The notes under the pieces: generated by a model
The model's database searches: none
The model's input: the letters and a program-made list of their open reading frames with translations, nothing else
What the model was told of the DNA's origin: nothing
In this document: one piece after another, positions 62,341 to 64,000 of the stretch
Layout: each line of letters starts with the position of its first letter
Position numbering within the stretch: position 1 is the stretch's first letter
Program-made: the position numbers and the translations under genes
DNA from: Aspidiotus rigidus
Taxonomy: Eukaryota > Arthropoda > Insecta > Hemiptera > Diaspididae
NCBI GenBank assembly: GCA_035079385.1
Contig: JAVHKY010000003.1
Location: 26,551,501 to 26,615,500 of the forward strand
DNA: 64,000 nt
Reading direction: 5' to 3'

Positions 62341-62890
62341 TTAGAAGAGACTCTAAAGGCTTTGGAGAAAAAGAGTTAACTTACGCGTAAGATGACACTA
62401 AACTAAGTTTACCTTACAGCTGAGCTAAGAGAGAGGAACACGAAAAAAAATTTTCAGGCTGCAAACCAGAAGCCAAAAAGGGAAATGATGAGCGGGTTCT
62501 AGGCTAGCTCGATTAATATTGAACTGACTCATTTTTAGATAAGAAACTTGATACGCTAAATATTCTTGTAGCTCCTCTGTCACAATTTTGAAGACAAAAT
62601 TCTCACTATACTCTAACGCAATTTGAGAGATATTTTGACAGGAATATTACAGATTGGCAGCATTCTATCACATTTTCTGTCATAATCTCAACAGCAGAAT
62701 CCTCACAGTATTTTACACACATAATAACAGTATTCTTAGAAAATGACACCTGAAGTGACACGACACAATTTTAACAGAATTGTAACAAAACTAACCGAAT
62801 CCTCACATTCTGACAGATGGCAGAATAGGTCCCACATTCCGACAGAATTATTGCAGATTGGTGGCATTCTGTTATTTTCCGTCAACCGGG

Positions 62891-64000
62891 CAGTTGTAGC
62901 AAGATGAATGAATGTACAATTTTCATATTTTTCATCTTCAATCTCAATTATGACGTCACTGTACGCATCAACAATTGACAAGTCTTTGAAAGCAGCGTTG
63001 AGCGTTTTAAATTTTGTAGATTGTGCTATAAGGTGCTTGTTCGTGTTTAATATGGCTCTTACTTTCGAGGATTCAATTAATCTTATCACTTTCCAATATC
63101 AAGCTCGCTTCCAGTTTGTAATTCTTGTAAGAACTTGAATTAGGTCATGGTCATTGATGATGTCATGTTTTGATAACGTTACATCCGCTTCTCAAAATGT
63201 GACAAGCAATCTGTTTTATGGAGAGTTATCTCAAGAATTGAAACTTTCCTCATTTCACCTGCTACGTATGTTCAAACTATTTTGGCTGAATTAGAGTACC
63301 TCAGAACACCCTGTCATAATAATGACGAGTAAGGACTCACTATGATAGCCCAGATATGAAAAGTATACCTCGTCTTTTGAATTTTCTTTTGCGCGAGGCC
63401 TGGGGTGATCGCCCTACGTTGCCGAGCCTAGAGCCGGCACTGATTCTTGTAATAATGTGTGAATCAATTTATGTTAATAAATTTCTCTCGTGCATCTCAC
63501 TTTTCTACTTTTATCATTCGCGAATAAAATCAAAGAAGGCGCTCTCTACATTTTCTGTGACGGTCATTTGCGGAAGCTTGCGAAAAGGTGATGATCTTGA
63601 AAAATTCATCCGAGATATTTGAAATTATATTCACTCGACAGGAAATTGAGAAGACTGCAATTTTCGTTCCATACATTTTTCAGAAAAAATAATATTTTGA
63701 GAAGGTCCTAGTCGATTTTATTAACGTGCTGTCTTATGGTGAAAAACGCCATGATTCGGACCGGGCATATTGTAGGATCGCTAGCGTCGCCTATGTAAAA
63801 TGCCTAGAAAGTACTGATAAGCGAACGGTGATTGTGACTTAAAACCAAAGGTGATTTTTTAGTTTTTTTTAAGTTTCTCCAAAAATAATGAATTTAGGCG
63901 TGTTCTTGTAAGGAACGAAATTGAAGAGTGGAAAATTTTCTTTCAGATGATCATATTTTTGAGAGATTTTAAAAAATTCAAAAATTTTGCGCGATGCTAG
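62891..64000. other. Right window edge, no gene recognised
   Basis: Open frames at 62908-63138 and 63356-63622 lack domains. The stretch at 63630-63810 is a diverged copy of the 59440-59720 repeat. The 5' exons of the adhesion gene should lie beyond the window. Confidence 0.5.

Larger units (their letters stand above)
60150..62890. mobile_element. Foldback-type element with CAGAAT-rich arms, 2.7 kb
   Basis: The ends CCCGGTCGACAGAA and, in inverse, CCCGGTTGACGGAA bound two arms (60150-60590 and 62560-62890) packed with short degenerate units such as ACAGAAT, TGACAGA and TTCTGTC, in inverse orientation to one another. The core has taken in a hAT MITE (60842-61510) and a non-LTR fragment (61866-62340). 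No target duplication or transposase was seen. The arm pairing is loose, so the boundaries are tentative. Confidence 0.55.

Overview
The window looks like nuclear DNA of an arthropod. It is AT-rich, genes are split by short GT-AG introns, and more than half of the sequence is transposable-element debris. The abundant short motifs such as taggtacct, and the mix of Penelope, Ty3/Gypsy, I-like non-LTR, hAT and foldback elements, would fit a sternorrhynchan hemipteran such as a mealybug or aphid relative. The species is an inference and is not proven here. No CRISPR array, rRNA, tRNA or prokaryotic operon was seen.

Left 0-8 kb (genic). The 3' part of a RING-finger E3 ligase gene lies on the + strand (exons 822-1035, 1559-1721, 1791-1869). 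It converges on a complete four-exon WDR18 gene on the - strand (4063 to 2546, 431 aa). A two-exon gene for a small secreted proline-rich protein (96 aa, - strand) follows at 7436-7871.

8-19 kb. This stretch has almost no genes. It carries several palindromic MITEs (8.7, 12.8, 13.1, 13.5, 15.0 kb) and a 0.5-kb foldback element.

19-58 kb. Four exons of a lachesin/IgLON-type immunoglobulin cell-adhesion gene lie on the - strand (57743-57877, 24659-24943, 24327-24389, 19286-19408). Their splice phases all agree. The 32.8-kb intron between the first two is a transposon nest: an I-like non-LTR retrotransposon with a hAT MITE inside it, a 4.9-kb giant foldback element, a decayed Penelope-like element, a second I-like fragment, and a younger Penelope-like element into which a 5.5-kb Ty3/Gypsy element has inserted. 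The 4.9-kb intron downstream is mostly a second giant foldback element (3.3 kb). A recurrent repeat family, called the D repeat here, with a 45-bp minisatellite and AACAGGTTCCCTGTT-type ends, threads through the region.

58-64 kb. Repeats dominate: a TTAA-flanked palindrome (57.1-57.6 kb, just inside the gene), a 360-bp inverted repeat, and a 2.7-kb element bounded by inverted repeats that holds another hAT MITE and another I-like fragment. The 5' exons of the adhesion gene (signal peptide, Ig1, first half of Ig2) were not found and probably lie beyond 64 kb. Its 3' GPI-signal exon was not found below 19.3 kb.

The most unusual content is the set of giant foldback elements whose arms are built from inverted tandem repeats of about 119, 140 and 152 bp. 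They lie in introns of a presumably transcribed gene and could form kilobase-long dsRNA hairpins.
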